Positions 10,662 through 19,152 of a DNA stretch of 64,000 nt are shown here, one piece after another. Each line of letters starts with the position of its first letter. Positions within the stretch are counted from its first letter, which is position 1. Under the pieces are notes generated by a model, which saw only the letters and a program-made list of their open reading frames with translations, did no database searches and was not told the DNA's origin. Position numbers and translations under genes: made by a program. Source of the DNA: Myxococcales bacterium (GTDB lineage: Bacteria > Myxococcota_A > UBA796 > GCA-2862545); contig JAHQVJ010000247.1 in the NCBI GenBank assembly GCA_019634415.1, positions 1-64,000 on the forward strand, written 5' to 3'.

Positions 10662-11620
10662 GACGAGACCCCCAGCAGCGTGGTGGTCCGCTCGTTGACC
10701 TCGTCCATGCTCAAGGGGTCCTCCACCGGCTGGTCGGTCAGCTCTCCATACAGCGCCGACCGAGAGAACAGCTCCATCGCTCGGATCCGCTTGTGGGTCC
10801 AGGGCTCGCCCGCCAGCAGCTCCGTCCACTTGCCTGGTGAGCCCCCGTTGATGCGCCGCTGCTCCAGGAACGTGGCAGCATCGAGCTCCGGGGCCTTGCC
10901 CAGCGTCTGGCGCATCAACGCCATCGCCGCACTCTCCACGTCTCGACACACCAAGATACCCGCCCGATCCGCCGTGATCACGGCAGCGCGATGCCAGCGC
11001 GACAGCGCCAGCCGCACCCCCAGGGACAGGGGCGCCAGCACCACGTCCAGCACGGGCCCGAAGCCCCGCCGCGCGATGGAGCGGATCCCGTTCTGATCCA
11101 CCAGCAGCGAGTAGATGGTGTTGGCCGTCACCTGCCTCGCGGCGATGTGTCCGCACAGGCGGCCCGTCATGAACAGGCGCTCCTCGATGGCCGCCCGCTC
11201 CACGAAGAAGAACGTCGACAGGTACAGGAAGGCGCGCCGGTCGGTGCCGAAGCAGCCCTGCAGCCTCATCGAGGTCCCAGCCAGGATGGCAGGAGGGACG
11301 GGGATCCGGAGGGAGCGTGCGGCGTGGAGCACGTCTCGGTACACGCTCGCCATGGAGTCGGGACCCGCGTAGACGCCATCCTGGAGCCGCTCCGCCCGCT
11401 GGAGCGCCACGACGGTGTCGAGGATGTCCTCCAGTCGATACCGGAGGCCCAGCTGCTCCACCACGCCAGGCGTGGCGGCGTTCGGGTGCACCCAAGGAGG
11501 TGGAGCATCCTCATCTTCCCCGAAGCTCGCGGCGAAATCGTCGAGCGACACATAGCTTGGAGCGTTCAACGCGCCTCCCAGCAGAGCGTATCCCCGATCG
11601 GGGAGGGTCCGCGTTTGCAC
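10658..11620 (-). CDS. M48-peptidase-like protein lacking the zinc site
   Basis: A 320-residue protein with the layout of M48 (HtpX/Ste24-like) peptidases: the active-site helix, a hydrophobic region, and the conserved ADRAG segment. Where HExxH is expected it reads GRLCGHIAARQ, so the first His and the Glu are lost. The third ligand before ADRAG (VITADRAG) is Val instead of Glu. It is thus probably catalytically dead. It is the first gene of the dynamin operon. The start may be GTG at 11620 or TTG at 11569; the latter has GGGAGG just upstream. Confidence 0.6.
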   Translation of the reverse strand: MQTRTLPDRGYALLGGALNAPSYVSLDDFAASFGEDEDAPPPWVHPNAATPGVVEQLGLRYRLEDILDTVVALQRAERLQDGVYAGPDSMASVYRDVLHAARSLRIPVPPAILAGTSMRLQGCFGTDRRAFLYLSTFFFVERAAIEERLFMTGRLCGHIAARQVTANTIYSLLVDQNGIRSIARRGFGPVLDVVLAPLSLGVRLALSRWHRAAVITADRAGILVCRDVESAAMALMRQTLGKAPELDAATFLEQRRINGGSPGKWTELLAGEPWTHKRIRAMELFSRSALYGELTDQPVEDPLSMDEVNERTTTLLGVSS

Positions 11621-11751
11621 CCATGGCGCACCCTGGCTTTTGCCTCAAGGATCGTGAACGCCACACGATCGCCAGGATGGTTGCTGCAAACATCATTGTG
11701 GCGTGGTATCCCTCACCCGACCCATCTCCCTGGGACTCGCGAGGATCCCAA

Positions 11752-12222
11752 GTGAAACCTGTCATTCTACTGGTAGACGATGAGGAGGAGTTCATCCAGC
11801 TCCTCCGAGATGCGATCGACCTGTCGCTGCCGCGGTATCGAGCCGTGATCTGCACCTCGGCCGAGCAGGCACAGCAGCAGCTGGCCAGCCTCGATCCTCG
11901 CGACCTGGCGTTGGTCTGTGTGGATCAGCGCTTGCGAGGCCAGAGTGGCCTCACGCTGTTGAGCCACGTGCGTCAGCAATGCCCTCGGGTGCCCGCCGTG
12001 CTGTTCACAGGCCAGGCCACCCCCCGCGAAGGGGCTCAAGCCCGCGCCATCGGAGCGCGCGTGCTGTGGAAGCCCCTGCGGCTGTCTGCCTGGGTGCACG
12101 AGATACGGTCCATGCTGACCCAAGCACATCCGGAGGGTGCGCCGACGGAGTCGCGCGGGCTTCTGGAGCACCCCAGCGCCCCCGACAGCCTCCCGCTATC
12201 GTGGCGGCCGTACCCCACGTAG
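11752..12222 (+). CDS. stand-alone response-regulator receiver protein
   Basis: A 156-residue protein with one receiver domain. The acidic pair is at residues 9-10 (LLVDDEEE), the phospho-acceptor Asp58 in VCVDQRLRG, the switch Thr in LFTGQA, and the conserved Lys in LWKPL. After about residue 125 there is only a short Pro/Ser-rich tail and no DNA-binding or enzyme domain, so it probably signals through protein contacts. The GTG at 11752 follows GAGG. The partner kinase is not in the window. It is divergent from the dynamin operon; the 131-base gap has no clear operator. Confidence 0.85.
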   Translation: MKPVILLVDDEEEFIQLLRDAIDLSLPRYRAVICTSAEQAQQQLASLDPRDLALVCVDQRLRGQSGLTLLSHVRQQCPRVPAVLFTGQATPREGAQARAIGARVLWKPLRLSAWVHEIRSMLTQAHPEGAPTESRGLLEHPSAPDSLPLSWRPYPT

Positions 12223-12246
12223 TGGCTGAACGTCGAACGCCGACGA

Positions 12247-12822
12247 CTAGCCGCCGCTCCGAGACTGTTCGATTCGCGCGATCAACCCGTCGACCATGGC
12301 CAGGGTGAGCCCCCAGAGGCGCTGACCGTCGAAGTCGACGCAGGGCAACCGGAGGTCGCGACCGTTCCGGCTCCACGTCATCTCGCCTCGCCCCTCCCGA
12401 GCGAGCAGGCGACGCAGCGACAACCAGTGCACGCTGGCCACCTCGTCGGCGCTGAGGCGCAGCTCGGGCTCCTCCCGTTCGATGGTGAACACGTAGGGCC
12501 GAATCACCAGGCCGGGGCGTCCGCCCACCGCCGCGATGGGGTCCAGGGGTCCCAGAAGGGCGTCGGCCGTGAGCTGTAGACCCACCTCTTCGTGGGTCTC
12601 TCGGATCGCGGCATCGACAGCGCCTGCATCACCGGGCTCCACACGGCCCCCTGGAAACGAAATGTGACCAGACCACGGATCGGAGGGATGCTCGGCGCGT
12701 CGCATGAGCAACAAGCGCTGCGAAGGCGTGAAAACCGCCGCCACGGCAGCCTCCCGCGTGGAGGGCGGTGTGGGGCGGGGCGGTCGGCGTAGGGCGCCGT
12801 GAAGGTCGATCCGGTCGGCCAC
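12247..12822 (-). CDS. Nudix hydrolase, CoA-pyrophosphatase type
   Basis: A 191-residue Nudix hydrolase. The Nudix box (about residues 58-82) has GGRVEPGD, then REThEEVGL with the metal-binding Glu residues in place. The preceding WSGHISFPGG is typical of the NudL/YeaB CoA-pyrophosphatase branch, which cleaves coenzyme A and its esters. The start is GTG at 12822. It converges on the receiver gene and is divergent from lepB (87 bases between starts). CoA is the most likely substrate but cannot be proved from sequence. Confidence 0.85.
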   Translation of the reverse strand: MADRIDLHGALRRPPRPTPPSTREAAVAAVFTPSQRLLLMRRAEHPSDPWSGHISFPGGRVEPGDAGAVDAAIRETHEEVGLQLTADALLGPLDPIAAVGGRPGLVIRPYVFTIEREEPELRLSADEVASVHWLSLRRLLAREGRGEMTWSRNGRDLRLPCVDFDGQRLWGLTLAMVDGLIARIEQSRSGG

Positions 12823-12909
12823 GAAGGCGCGTAACCTGCGGATGCGCCCACCAGCGCCTTCGCCTCTCGTCGGTGGGTTACAGTCGCTGCACTGTCAGGA
12901 GAGCCGCGG

Positions 12910-13683
12910 GTGAGCGACCCGGATTTGGACGACGACGTACCACGGCGGGGCTGCCTCGCGGACTTCGTCCGCACCTGGCTACCGGCCATCTTGGCCGTGC
13001 TCGCGATTCGCACCTACGTGTTCGAGCCGTTCCGCATCCCGAGCGGCTCGATGGCGCCCACCCTGGAGATCGGCGACCAGGTCGTGGTCAACAAGGCCAG
13101 CTACGGCCTGTGGGTGCCTGCCTCCCTCGTGGAGATCTTCAAGGTCACCGACGAGATCTGGGTGCCGCCGCGCATGGAGCTGATCAACTGGGGCGACCCC
13201 GAGCGGGGCGACATCATCGTGTTTCGCTGGCCCCGCAACACCCGCGTCAACTACATCAAGCGGGTGGTGGGCATTCCGGGCGACCGGATCCGGGTGAAGA
13301 ACAACCAGGTGTTCCTCAACGACGAGCCCCAACCCATGGTCTACCAGGACCGGTTCAACTTCGTCGACGACCAGTGCAACTCGGCGAGCATGAAGCGGCA
13401 CCTCGAGACCATCGGCGAGGTGGACCACGAGGTCCTCACCAAGGCCGGGTTCGCAGGCCGGCTGCGCGACATGTCGGAGAAGACGGTGCCCGAGGGCCAC
13501 GTCTTCGTGATGGGCGACAACCGCGACAACTCCGAAGACAGCCGTGCCTGGGGCTTCGTCAGCTACGACAAGATCAAGGGCAAGGCCCACTTCGTGTGGT
13601 TCAGCTGGAACAGCTGCCCCCAAGGCGACGGCTCGGTCCGCGGAGACCGCATCTTCCACGGCCTGTACTCCCTCAACGACTGA
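12910..13683 (+). CDS. lepB: signal peptidase I
   Basis: A 257-residue type I signal peptidase that removes signal peptides from exported proteins. One membrane segment (about residues 18-37) precedes catalytic Ser47 in RIPSGSMAPTL. Lys117 lies in YIKRVVGIPGD, and the late conserved box is GDNRDNSEDSRAWG. A roughly 50-residue insertion separates the second and last boxes. The GTG start at 12910 is preceded by AGGAGAG. The last 11 bases overlap the convergent LysR gene. The many exported proteins here are its likely substrates. Confidence 0.95.
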   Translation: MSDPDLDDDVPRRGCLADFVRTWLPAILAVLAIRTYVFEPFRIPSGSMAPTLEIGDQVVVNKASYGLWVPASLVEIFKVTDEIWVPPRMELINWGDPERGDIIVFRWPRNTRVNYIKRVVGIPGDRIRVKNNQVFLNDEPQPMVYQDRFNFVDDQCNSASMKRHLETIGEVDHEVLTKAGFAGRLRDMSEKTVPEGHVFVMGDNRDNSEDSRAWGFVSYDKIKGKAHFVWFSWNSCPQGDGSVRGDRIFHGLYSLND

Positions 13684-14542
13684 GTCGGCGCTCGATCGCT
13701 TCCTGCAGGTGGTCCACGAACGCGCGCACGCGCGAGGTGGAGCGAAGCTCCCGCAGGGTGAGCAGCCACACGTCGTGGGCGTTCTCCGCCACCACCTCGC
13801 TGATCTGGCACACACCCGGCATGCCCTCGGCCTCGAGGCAGGACATGAAGAAGACCCCCGTCCCAGCGCGCAAGGCGTGCTCCCGTGCGCGAGCGTTCTC
13901 GTCCAGGCGCATCACGATGCGGGCGCCGGGAGCGTTCTCGGCGAGCCACGCGTCGAGCCAGCGCGCCCCTGGACCATCCTCCCAGCCCAGCCACGGATAC
14001 GCCCCCAGCGGAGCATCCGCACCGATCCGCTCCACCAGCGCCTCTGCGGCGAACACCGCGAACTGCAGCCGCGCCACCTTGCGCCCCACCAGGTACTCCG
14101 GCGGCGAGTTCGTGAGTCGCAGGACCACGTCGGCTTCACGCCGCGTCAGCGACACGCGATCGAGGGTCGTGCTCACCGTCAGCTCGATGTCCGGGTAGCG
14201 CTCCGTGAACGACGCGAACCCATCGTGGAACAGGCAGAAGAGCATGTCCATGGTGGAGACGTGCAGGGGGCCCGTGAGCCGGGTGTCGCGCCCGACCATG
14301 CGCCCTTCCACGGCGTGCACGTCCCCCTCGATCTGCTCGGCCACCTCCGCCAGATCCCGCCCTGCAGAGGTGGCCACGAAGCCGTCGGGCGTTCGATCGA
14401 ACAGGCGCACACCCAGTCGAGCCTCGATCGACCGGAGCCGTCGCCCCACCGTCGTATGGGTGACGTCGAGGGACGCTGCCGCGCGGGCCAGCGTGGTGCT
14501 CCGCGACAGCGCGAGCACGTAGCGAAGGTCGTCCCAGTCCAT
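13673..14542 (-). CDS. LysR-family transcriptional regulator
   Basis: A 289-residue regulator. The N-terminal winged helix (about residues 1-62) shows the LysR pattern LARAAASLDVTHTTVGRRLR followed by EARLGVRLFDR. A periplasmic-binding-like effector domain fills the rest. The ATG at 14542 matches the family start. The gene is divergent from the oxidoreductase at 14637 with 94 bases between them, the classic arrangement for LysR control of a neighbour and of itself. Confidence 0.9.
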   Translation of the reverse strand: MDWDDLRYVLALSRSTTLARAAASLDVTHTTVGRRLRSIEARLGVRLFDRTPDGFVATSAGRDLAEVAEQIEGDVHAVEGRMVGRDTRLTGPLHVSTMDMLFCLFHDGFASFTERYPDIELTVSTTLDRVSLTRREADVVLRLTNSPPEYLVGRKVARLQFAVFAAEALVERIGADAPLGAYPWLGWEDGPGARWLDAWLAENAPGARIVMRLDENARAREHALRAGTGVFFMSCLEAEGMPGVCQISEVVAENAHDVWLLTLRELRSTSRVRAFVDHLQEAIERRLSR

Positions 14543-14544
14543 GC

Positions 14545-14558
14545 GTGCATTCTTGCAC
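14545..14558. promoter_or_regulatory. inverted repeat beside the LysR start, possible operator
   Basis: GTGCA-TTCT-TGCAC is a perfect 5-base inverted repeat with a 4-base spacer. It sits directly upstream of the LysR start codon, in the space shared with the divergent oxidoreductase gene. Its position suits LysR autoregulation, but the sequence alone does not prove binding. Confidence 0.35.
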
Positions 14559-14636
14559 GGCCCGCGCACATCCTCGTCTCTTCCAGGCTGCAGGCCAGCG
14601 ACCTACCTTTCGATCGAGCAGACGAGGAGGATGGTC

Positions 14637-15617
14637 ATGAACGCCTTGGTGGCACGCCGGTACGGCTCGCCCGACGTGGTGATGGTGCGCGAGGTTCCCG
14701 ATCCGGTGGTCGGCCCGCGAGACGTCGTGGTCCGCGTGCACGCCACCACCGTGAGCTCGGGCGATGCGCGCCTGCGCGCAGCTCGGTTCCCCACGGGCTT
14801 CGGGCTGCTGGGGCGGCTGCTGTTCGGCGTGTTCAAGCCTCGCCGACCGGTCCTGGGGGTGGAGCTCGCCGGCTTCGTGGACGCAGTGGGGTCCGAGGTG
14901 ACGGAGCATGCCGTGGGAGACCGTGTGCTCGCCATGACCGGAGACCGCATGGGGGCCCACGCAGAGCGCTGTGTGGTGTCGGTGGATCACTGCGTGGTGG
15001 CTCTGCCCGACGACGTCTCCTTCGAGGACGCAGTGACGCTGCCCTTCGGCGGCACCACGGCGCTGACGTTCCTGCAGGACCGCGCCCAGGTCCAGCCCGG
15101 CGACCGCGTGCTGGTGATCGGCGCCTCTGGTGCGGTGGGGACGGCGGCCGTTCAGGTGGCTCGGCTACTCGGAGCCCAGGTGACGGGGGTGTGCAGCGCC
15201 GCGAACGCGCCCCTCGTGCGCTCCTTGGGTGCCGAGCGCGTCATCGACTACGCCACCACGGACGTCTTCGCCGGATCCGAGCAGTGGGACGTGGTGATCG
15301 ACACCATCGGCCGTGCGTCCCTGGCGCAGTGTCGGCGCGTGGCGACGCCGAACGGACGCATCGGCCTGGTGGCCGGCGGCTTGCCGCAGCTGCTCGCCGC
15401 GCCCCTGCTGACGTGGACGAGCCGGCAGCGCATCGGCGCCGGTCCCGCAGCGGAGTCGCCGGCCCACCTCGCACGGCTCGTCGAGTGGCTGCGAACGGGC
15501 GCCTATCGACCCGTCGTCGACCGCCGCCTGCCCTGGCAACAGGGTGCCGAAGCCCACACGCGCGTGGACAGCCAGCGCAAGGTGGGCAGCGTGGTGCTCA
15601 CCTTCGAGGCTGCGTGA
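14637..15617 (+). CDS. NAD(P)-dependent quinone-oxidoreductase-like alcohol dehydrogenase (zinc-free MDR)
   Basis: A 326-residue medium-chain reductase of the quinone oxidoreductase branch. A GroES-like N-terminal half contains GVELAGFVDAVG. The Rossmann half has VLVIGASGAVGTAAVQVA as the nucleotide-binding motif. The catalytic-zinc Cys/His ligands are absent, so it probably reduces quinones or enones with NADPH. The second of two in-frame ATGs (14637) is preferred because GAGGAGG lies six bases upstream. It is probably controlled by the divergent LysR protein. Confidence 0.88.
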   Translation: MNALVARRYGSPDVVMVREVPDPVVGPRDVVVRVHATTVSSGDARLRAARFPTGFGLLGRLLFGVFKPRRPVLGVELAGFVDAVGSEVTEHAVGDRVLAMTGDRMGAHAERCVVSVDHCVVALPDDVSFEDAVTLPFGGTTALTFLQDRAQVQPGDRVLVIGASGAVGTAAVQVARLLGAQVTGVCSAANAPLVRSLGAERVIDYATTDVFAGSEQWDVVIDTIGRASLAQCRRVATPNGRIGLVAGGLPQLLAAPLLTWTSRQRIGAGPAAESPAHLARLVEWLRTGAYRPVVDRRLPWQQGAEAHTRVDSQRKVGSVVLTFEAA

Positions 15618-15618
15618 G

Positions 15619-16680
15619 TCACGGGACAGCGCTCGCCAGCTGAGCCGAGGTCTCGCGCAGCGCCGCCGAGAGTCGCAGCGACAGGTTCCACAGCACCTTC
15701 ACGGCCAAGGCGGGGTCTTGCTTCAGCAGGCCGAAGAACGCCCGCCGGTCCAACGCCAGCAGCTCCACCTCACTGGCGGCCCTCACCGTGGCCGAGCGCT
15801 CAGGGTGGTCGAGGAGCGCCATCTCTCCGAAGTGCGCGCCTGGCCCGAGGGTGGCCATGGTGACGCCGTCCTTGACCACCTCCACGCATCCCTCCACCAC
15901 CACGAACAGCTCCGTGCCCGCACAGCCCTGCTCCACCACCACACCCCCCACGTCGAATCCGCGCGGGCGCATGGCGCGCGCGATGGCACGCAGCTCGGGA
16001 TCGCTGCAGTGGGCGAACAGCGCCACACCGTTCAGCACCGCCAGCCTTGCTCGATCATCCGCCGTGAACGCGCCACTCCCCACGTGAACGGAGAGCTGGG
16101 ACTCGGTCGTGGTGTCCGCCGGACCCAGGGAGATCACGTCCCCTGCCCTCGCCTGGATGCAGAGGATCTCCACCGAGGGATGCCCCTGGAGCCCGAGGGG
16201 CTCCACGCCGATGGCGGGTGGGGCCACCGCGGTGGGCAGCGGGCCCTCCTCGTCCATGCGCTGCGCACTCGTGAGCCGATGCTCCATGCCCTGACGCGCC
16301 AGCAACACACAGCCTCCGCCCGCGTGTGCCACGAAGGCGTCTGCGCCCACCACCAGCACCACGTCCAGGTCCACGCGAAGGTCGCCGAGTCGCTGCGCCA
16401 ACCCGAAGACCTCCTGCGCCGCTCGCACGAAGGCATCCTCCAGTACGGCCAGCAGTCGCGCACGCAGCTCGTCGCTCGGGTGGCGCTCGAAGCGACGCAG
16501 CACGTCGGCGTGCATGTCGACGTGGGTGCGCACCGAGTCCAGCGCCAGCCGCACCGCCACGGATCCGTCCTGGTCCGGACGCGCGGCCGTGGCCACGGCG
16601 AACACGCCCAGGGCGGATTCCTCCACCCGATCCTGCCCCGGCCGCCCGAAGGACGCGCCCACATGGCTAGAGAGGTCCAT
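15619..16680 (-). CDS. PP2C-like pseudophosphatase fused to a cyclic-nucleotide-binding domain
   Basis: A 353-residue protein. Residues 1-195 follow the PP2C Ser/Thr phosphatase layout, but the metal motif normally read as ADGMGG is ATAARPD, and other metal aspartates are missing; it is probably inactive. Residues about 225-345 form a cNMP-binding domain: GTELFVVVEGCVEV, then the phosphate cassette FGEMALLDHPERSATVRA, whose Glu and Arg are kept. This suggests binding of cAMP or cGMP as a sensor. The start ATG overlaps the divergent gene's ATG inside one CCATGG. Confidence 0.75.
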   Translation of the reverse strand: MDLSSHVGASFGRPGQDRVEESALGVFAVATAARPDQDGSVAVRLALDSVRTHVDMHADVLRRFERHPSDELRARLLAVLEDAFVRAAQEVFGLAQRLGDLRVDLDVVLVVGADAFVAHAGGGCVLLARQGMEHRLTSAQRMDEEGPLPTAVAPPAIGVEPLGLQGHPSVEILCIQARAGDVISLGPADTTTESQLSVHVGSGAFTADDRARLAVLNGVALFAHCSDPELRAIARAMRPRGFDVGGVVVEQGCAGTELFVVVEGCVEVVKDGVTMATLGPGAHFGEMALLDHPERSATVRAASEVELLALDRRAFFGLLKQDPALAVKVLWNLSLRLSAALRETSAQLASAVP

Positions 16681-17845
16681 GGGAAAAGCTAGCAGCGTTT
16701 GGTGGTTGTGGATCGCGGCTTCGGTGGGCTGCACCTCGGACCCCTGGCAGGGCGCCCCGCCACGACCCGCCACCGTGCAGCACACCCTGCACTACGCCAT
16801 CGAGATCGAGGGCCGCACCGTCGGTCACGAGGAGCGGAGCCTCGGCTCCGACGGAGACGCGACGGTGATGGTCCGCCGCCGCACGTGGTCGCTGGTCCTC
16901 GATGGGCAGACGCGCCGCGTGCTCGGCGCCAGTCGCCTCACCCATCGCGATGGCCTCGTGGGCCACTACCAGCGATGGTCCGTGGACTCGGCACGCACCT
17001 GGTCCGGACAGGCGTGGATGCCCGATGCACTGCCGCCCCCCGCGAGCGGGCTACGGCCGGTGCTCGATCCGTGGACGCTGACGGTGGAGCCCGTGCACGT
17101 GACCGTGCAGGACGGCCTCGTGGCGTGGACGGGATCCGGCGGCCCCGCCCAGGCCACCTTCGACGAGACCGGCCTGGTGCGCGCCGCCCAGGGGGCGATT
17201 CGGGTGCGACGCGTGGACGCTCCCCCCGCGCAGCTGGAGCCCTTCGATCCCGTGTCGCTGCTGGTCGTTCCAGTGTCGCCGCAAGCCGGTGCGCGCCGCT
17301 CCCTCGTGGGGCGCTTCACCGTGGACGGGCGTCCGCTGCGCGTGGACGCTCCCCTGTGGATGGAGGTCCCCGCCCTCGCCCTCCCCGAGCCACCGAGCGA
17401 TGCCGATCCGGATCTCGCGCAGCGGGCGTCCGAGGCCATCGGCGACGCCATCGAGCAGCGAAAGGCCGTCGAGAGGCTCGTCGCCTACGTGCGCGCCAAC
17501 CTCGAGCAGCAGGTCACGCCAGGATCGCTCGACGCCACGGAGGCGCTGCGCGCCGGTCGCGGGGACTGCGACGAGGCAGCTGCGGTGTTCGTGGCCTTGG
17601 CCGATGCCGTGGGACTGGAGGCGCGCGCCGTGGGAGGGCTGGTCTACGCCGACGGCGCCATGGGCCCGGGACTGTATCCGCACGCCTGGGCGACCGTCCG
17701 CATCGGCGGCCGAGAGGTGCCGGTGGATCCTGGGCTCGGCCAGGCGCCGGCAGACGCGTCCCACGTTCCCCTCGGCGGCAGCGCCGCCGAAGCTGCAGCG
17801 AGGCTCACATCGGGCGCGTCCGTCCGGATCGTCGAGCTGCGCTGA
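16679..17845 (+). CDS. exported transglutaminase-like protein
   Basis: A 388-residue protein. The N-terminus is a signal peptide ending near Cys18 (AASVGC), a weak lipobox. Residues about 35-240 are beta-rich without a recognised family. The C-terminal transglutaminase-like domain has the Cys in AGRGDCDEAAA, the His in YPHAWATV and the Asp in PVDPGLGQ, a complete Cys-His-Asp triad. Bacterial members act as peptidases or peptide cross-linkers outside the cytoplasm. AGAGG three bases before the ATG is the likely ribosome site. Confidence 0.8.
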   Translation: MGKASSVWWLWIAASVGCTSDPWQGAPPRPATVQHTLHYAIEIEGRTVGHEERSLGSDGDATVMVRRRTWSLVLDGQTRRVLGASRLTHRDGLVGHYQRWSVDSARTWSGQAWMPDALPPPASGLRPVLDPWTLTVEPVHVTVQDGLVAWTGSGGPAQATFDETGLVRAAQGAIRVRRVDAPPAQLEPFDPVSLLVVPVSPQAGARRSLVGRFTVDGRPLRVDAPLWMEVPALALPEPPSDADPDLAQRASEAIGDAIEQRKAVERLVAYVRANLEQQVTPGSLDATEALRAGRGDCDEAAAVFVALADAVGLEARAVGGLVYADGAMGPGLYPHAWATVRIGGREVPVDPGLGQAPADASHVPLGGSAAEAAARLTSGASVRIVELR

Positions 17846-17874
17846 ACCGTCGAGGTCCGTCACAGCGGGCCGAC

Positions 17875-18468
17875 ATGCGAAGGCCGTGCGTTATTGAGCG
17901 TCCATCGGAGGCTGACCTGCTCGTCTGGCCCGCCGCATTGGGCATCGCATTGTGCGCGTGCACCCTTGGTGAATCCAACGATCCCCAGCTCGAGCTGCGG
18001 GGCCCGGCGCTGATCCGGGTGGATCGCCTGGGTCCGGTGGACCGTCCGCGCGTCATGCTGCACAACGGCTCCGAGCCCCACGGCGTGATCTGGAGCGTGT
18101 CCCGAACGGGCGTCGCCGAGTTCGACGGGAGCGACGTGGTCGCCGTCGGGGCCGGAGAGGTCCGGATCATGGGCGAGTGGGAGGATCAGCGAGTGGAGTG
18201 GACGCTGGTGGTGGAGCTGGCCACGCTCCTCTCCTTCATCGACGCGCCTGCCTTCATTCGCGTGGGCCAAGCCGTCGACCTCGAGGTGGAGGCACGGCGG
18301 GGAACCGAGATCATCGATCCGGGTGCCGTCACCTGGGCCACCTCGGACCGCTCGGTGTTGAGCGTCGAGGGCGGTCGCGCCACGGGAATCTCGCCCGGCA
18401 CGGCCTACGTGACGGCGCGGGCGCGTGGCGCCCAAGCCATGGTGGAGATGGATGTGCCCGCGGACTGA
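17875..18468 (+). CDS. putative lipoprotein with bacterial Ig-like domain
   Basis: A 197-residue protein starting at ATG 17875. A hydrophobic segment (about residues 14-30) ends in CAC, suggesting a lipoprotein signal. The C-terminal half resembles a Big2-type Ig-like fold: VTWATSDRSVLSVEGGRATGISPGTAYVTARA. An earlier, weaker repeat of the same pattern (VIWSVSRTGVAEFDG) is visible. No enzyme motif is present. It follows the transglutaminase gene by 29 bases and may be co-transcribed. A palindrome 15 bases after its stop separates it from the convergent TPR gene. Confidence 0.7.
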   Translation: MRRPCVIERPSEADLLVWPAALGIALCACTLGESNDPQLELRGPALIRVDRLGPVDRPRVMLHNGSEPHGVIWSVSRTGVAEFDGSDVVAVGAGEVRIMGEWEDQRVEWTLVVELATLLSFIDAPAFIRVGQAVDLEVEARRGTEIIDPGAVTWATSDRSVLSVEGGRATGISPGTAYVTARARGAQAMVEMDVPAD

Positions 18469-18482
18469 GTCCAGGCGGGCTC

Positions 18483-18515
18483 ATCGCTACAATCAACGGG
18501 GTTGATTGTCGCGAT
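18483..18515. repeat. palindromic repeat between convergent genes (copy 1), possible two-way terminator
   Basis: Fifteen-base arms (18483-18497 and 18501-18515) with one mismatch surround a GGG loop; the core is AATCAAC/GTTGATT. It touches the stop codon of the minus-strand TPR gene. Near-identical copies occur at 36062-36094 and 36202-36233, also between convergent genes. There is no U-tract, so it may be a Rho-independent-like hairpin, an mRNA 3' stabiliser or a REP-type repeat. Confidence 0.6.
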
Positions 18516-19096
18516 CAGAGGGTCTTCTTTCGCGTGGAGAGCTTGTCCACCGCCTCCGCGGCACGTCGCACGTCGGGGTGGCCCTCCGGTCCCATGGCGG
18601 CCTTGCGGAACACCACCAGCGCCTCCTCCACCCGACCCATCACCCGCAGCAGCGTGCCCAGGTTGTACAGCGCGGCCGGGTCGTCGGGCCGCTTGTCGAG
18701 CGCCTTGCGGTACAGCGCCTCCGCCTGCTCCAGCTCCCCGTCGAGATAGGCCGCCAGCCCTTCCTGCACCAGCTCGTCGGCCTCGTGGATGAACTCCACG
18801 TCCAAGATGGCCTTCGCTCCCAGGTTGGCCAGCAGCGCCGCCAACGGCGACAGCAGCCAGAACGCAGCGCCCTCCGCCGCCAGGAACACCGCCAGCGGGA
18901 TGTCGGGCCCCAGCGAGCGCCCTCGGTAGGACAGGCGGACCTTCGTGTAGCGGCCTGCCACCACCGACTCTCGAACGCGCTCCCGCACGCTCCGCAGCGC
19001 GTCCTCCACCTGGTCCGGATCGATCTCCACCTTGAACCCTTGGAAGGGGCCAGAGGCGTCCTGCTCCTCGTCTGTGCGGGGGGATCCTTCGCTCAC
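18515..19096 (-). CDS. TPR-repeat membrane protein
   Basis: A 193-residue protein. After a charged N-terminal region, a hydrophobic stretch (about residues 70-95) is probably one or two membrane passes. TPR repeats follow (about 105-180) with the typical AAYLDGELEQAEALYRKAL and ALYNLGTLLRVMGRVEEAL patterns. TPRs bind partner proteins; no partner is evident. The GTG at 19096 is chosen because GGAGG lies four bases upstream; the open frame continues seven codons further. Confidence 0.75.
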   Translation of the reverse strand: MSEGSPRTDEEQDASGPFQGFKVEIDPDQVEDALRSVRERVRESVVAGRYTKVRLSYRGRSLGPDIPLAVFLAAEGAAFWLLSPLAALLANLGAKAILDVEFIHEADELVQEGLAAYLDGELEQAEALYRKALDKRPDDPAALYNLGTLLRVMGRVEEALVVFRKAAMGPEGHPDVRRAAEAVDKLSTRKKTL

Positions 19097-19152
19097 CGTA
19101 CCTCCAGGGCCCCTCAACCTTGATCACCGTCGGGGGCGCCGCCAACCCCAGG

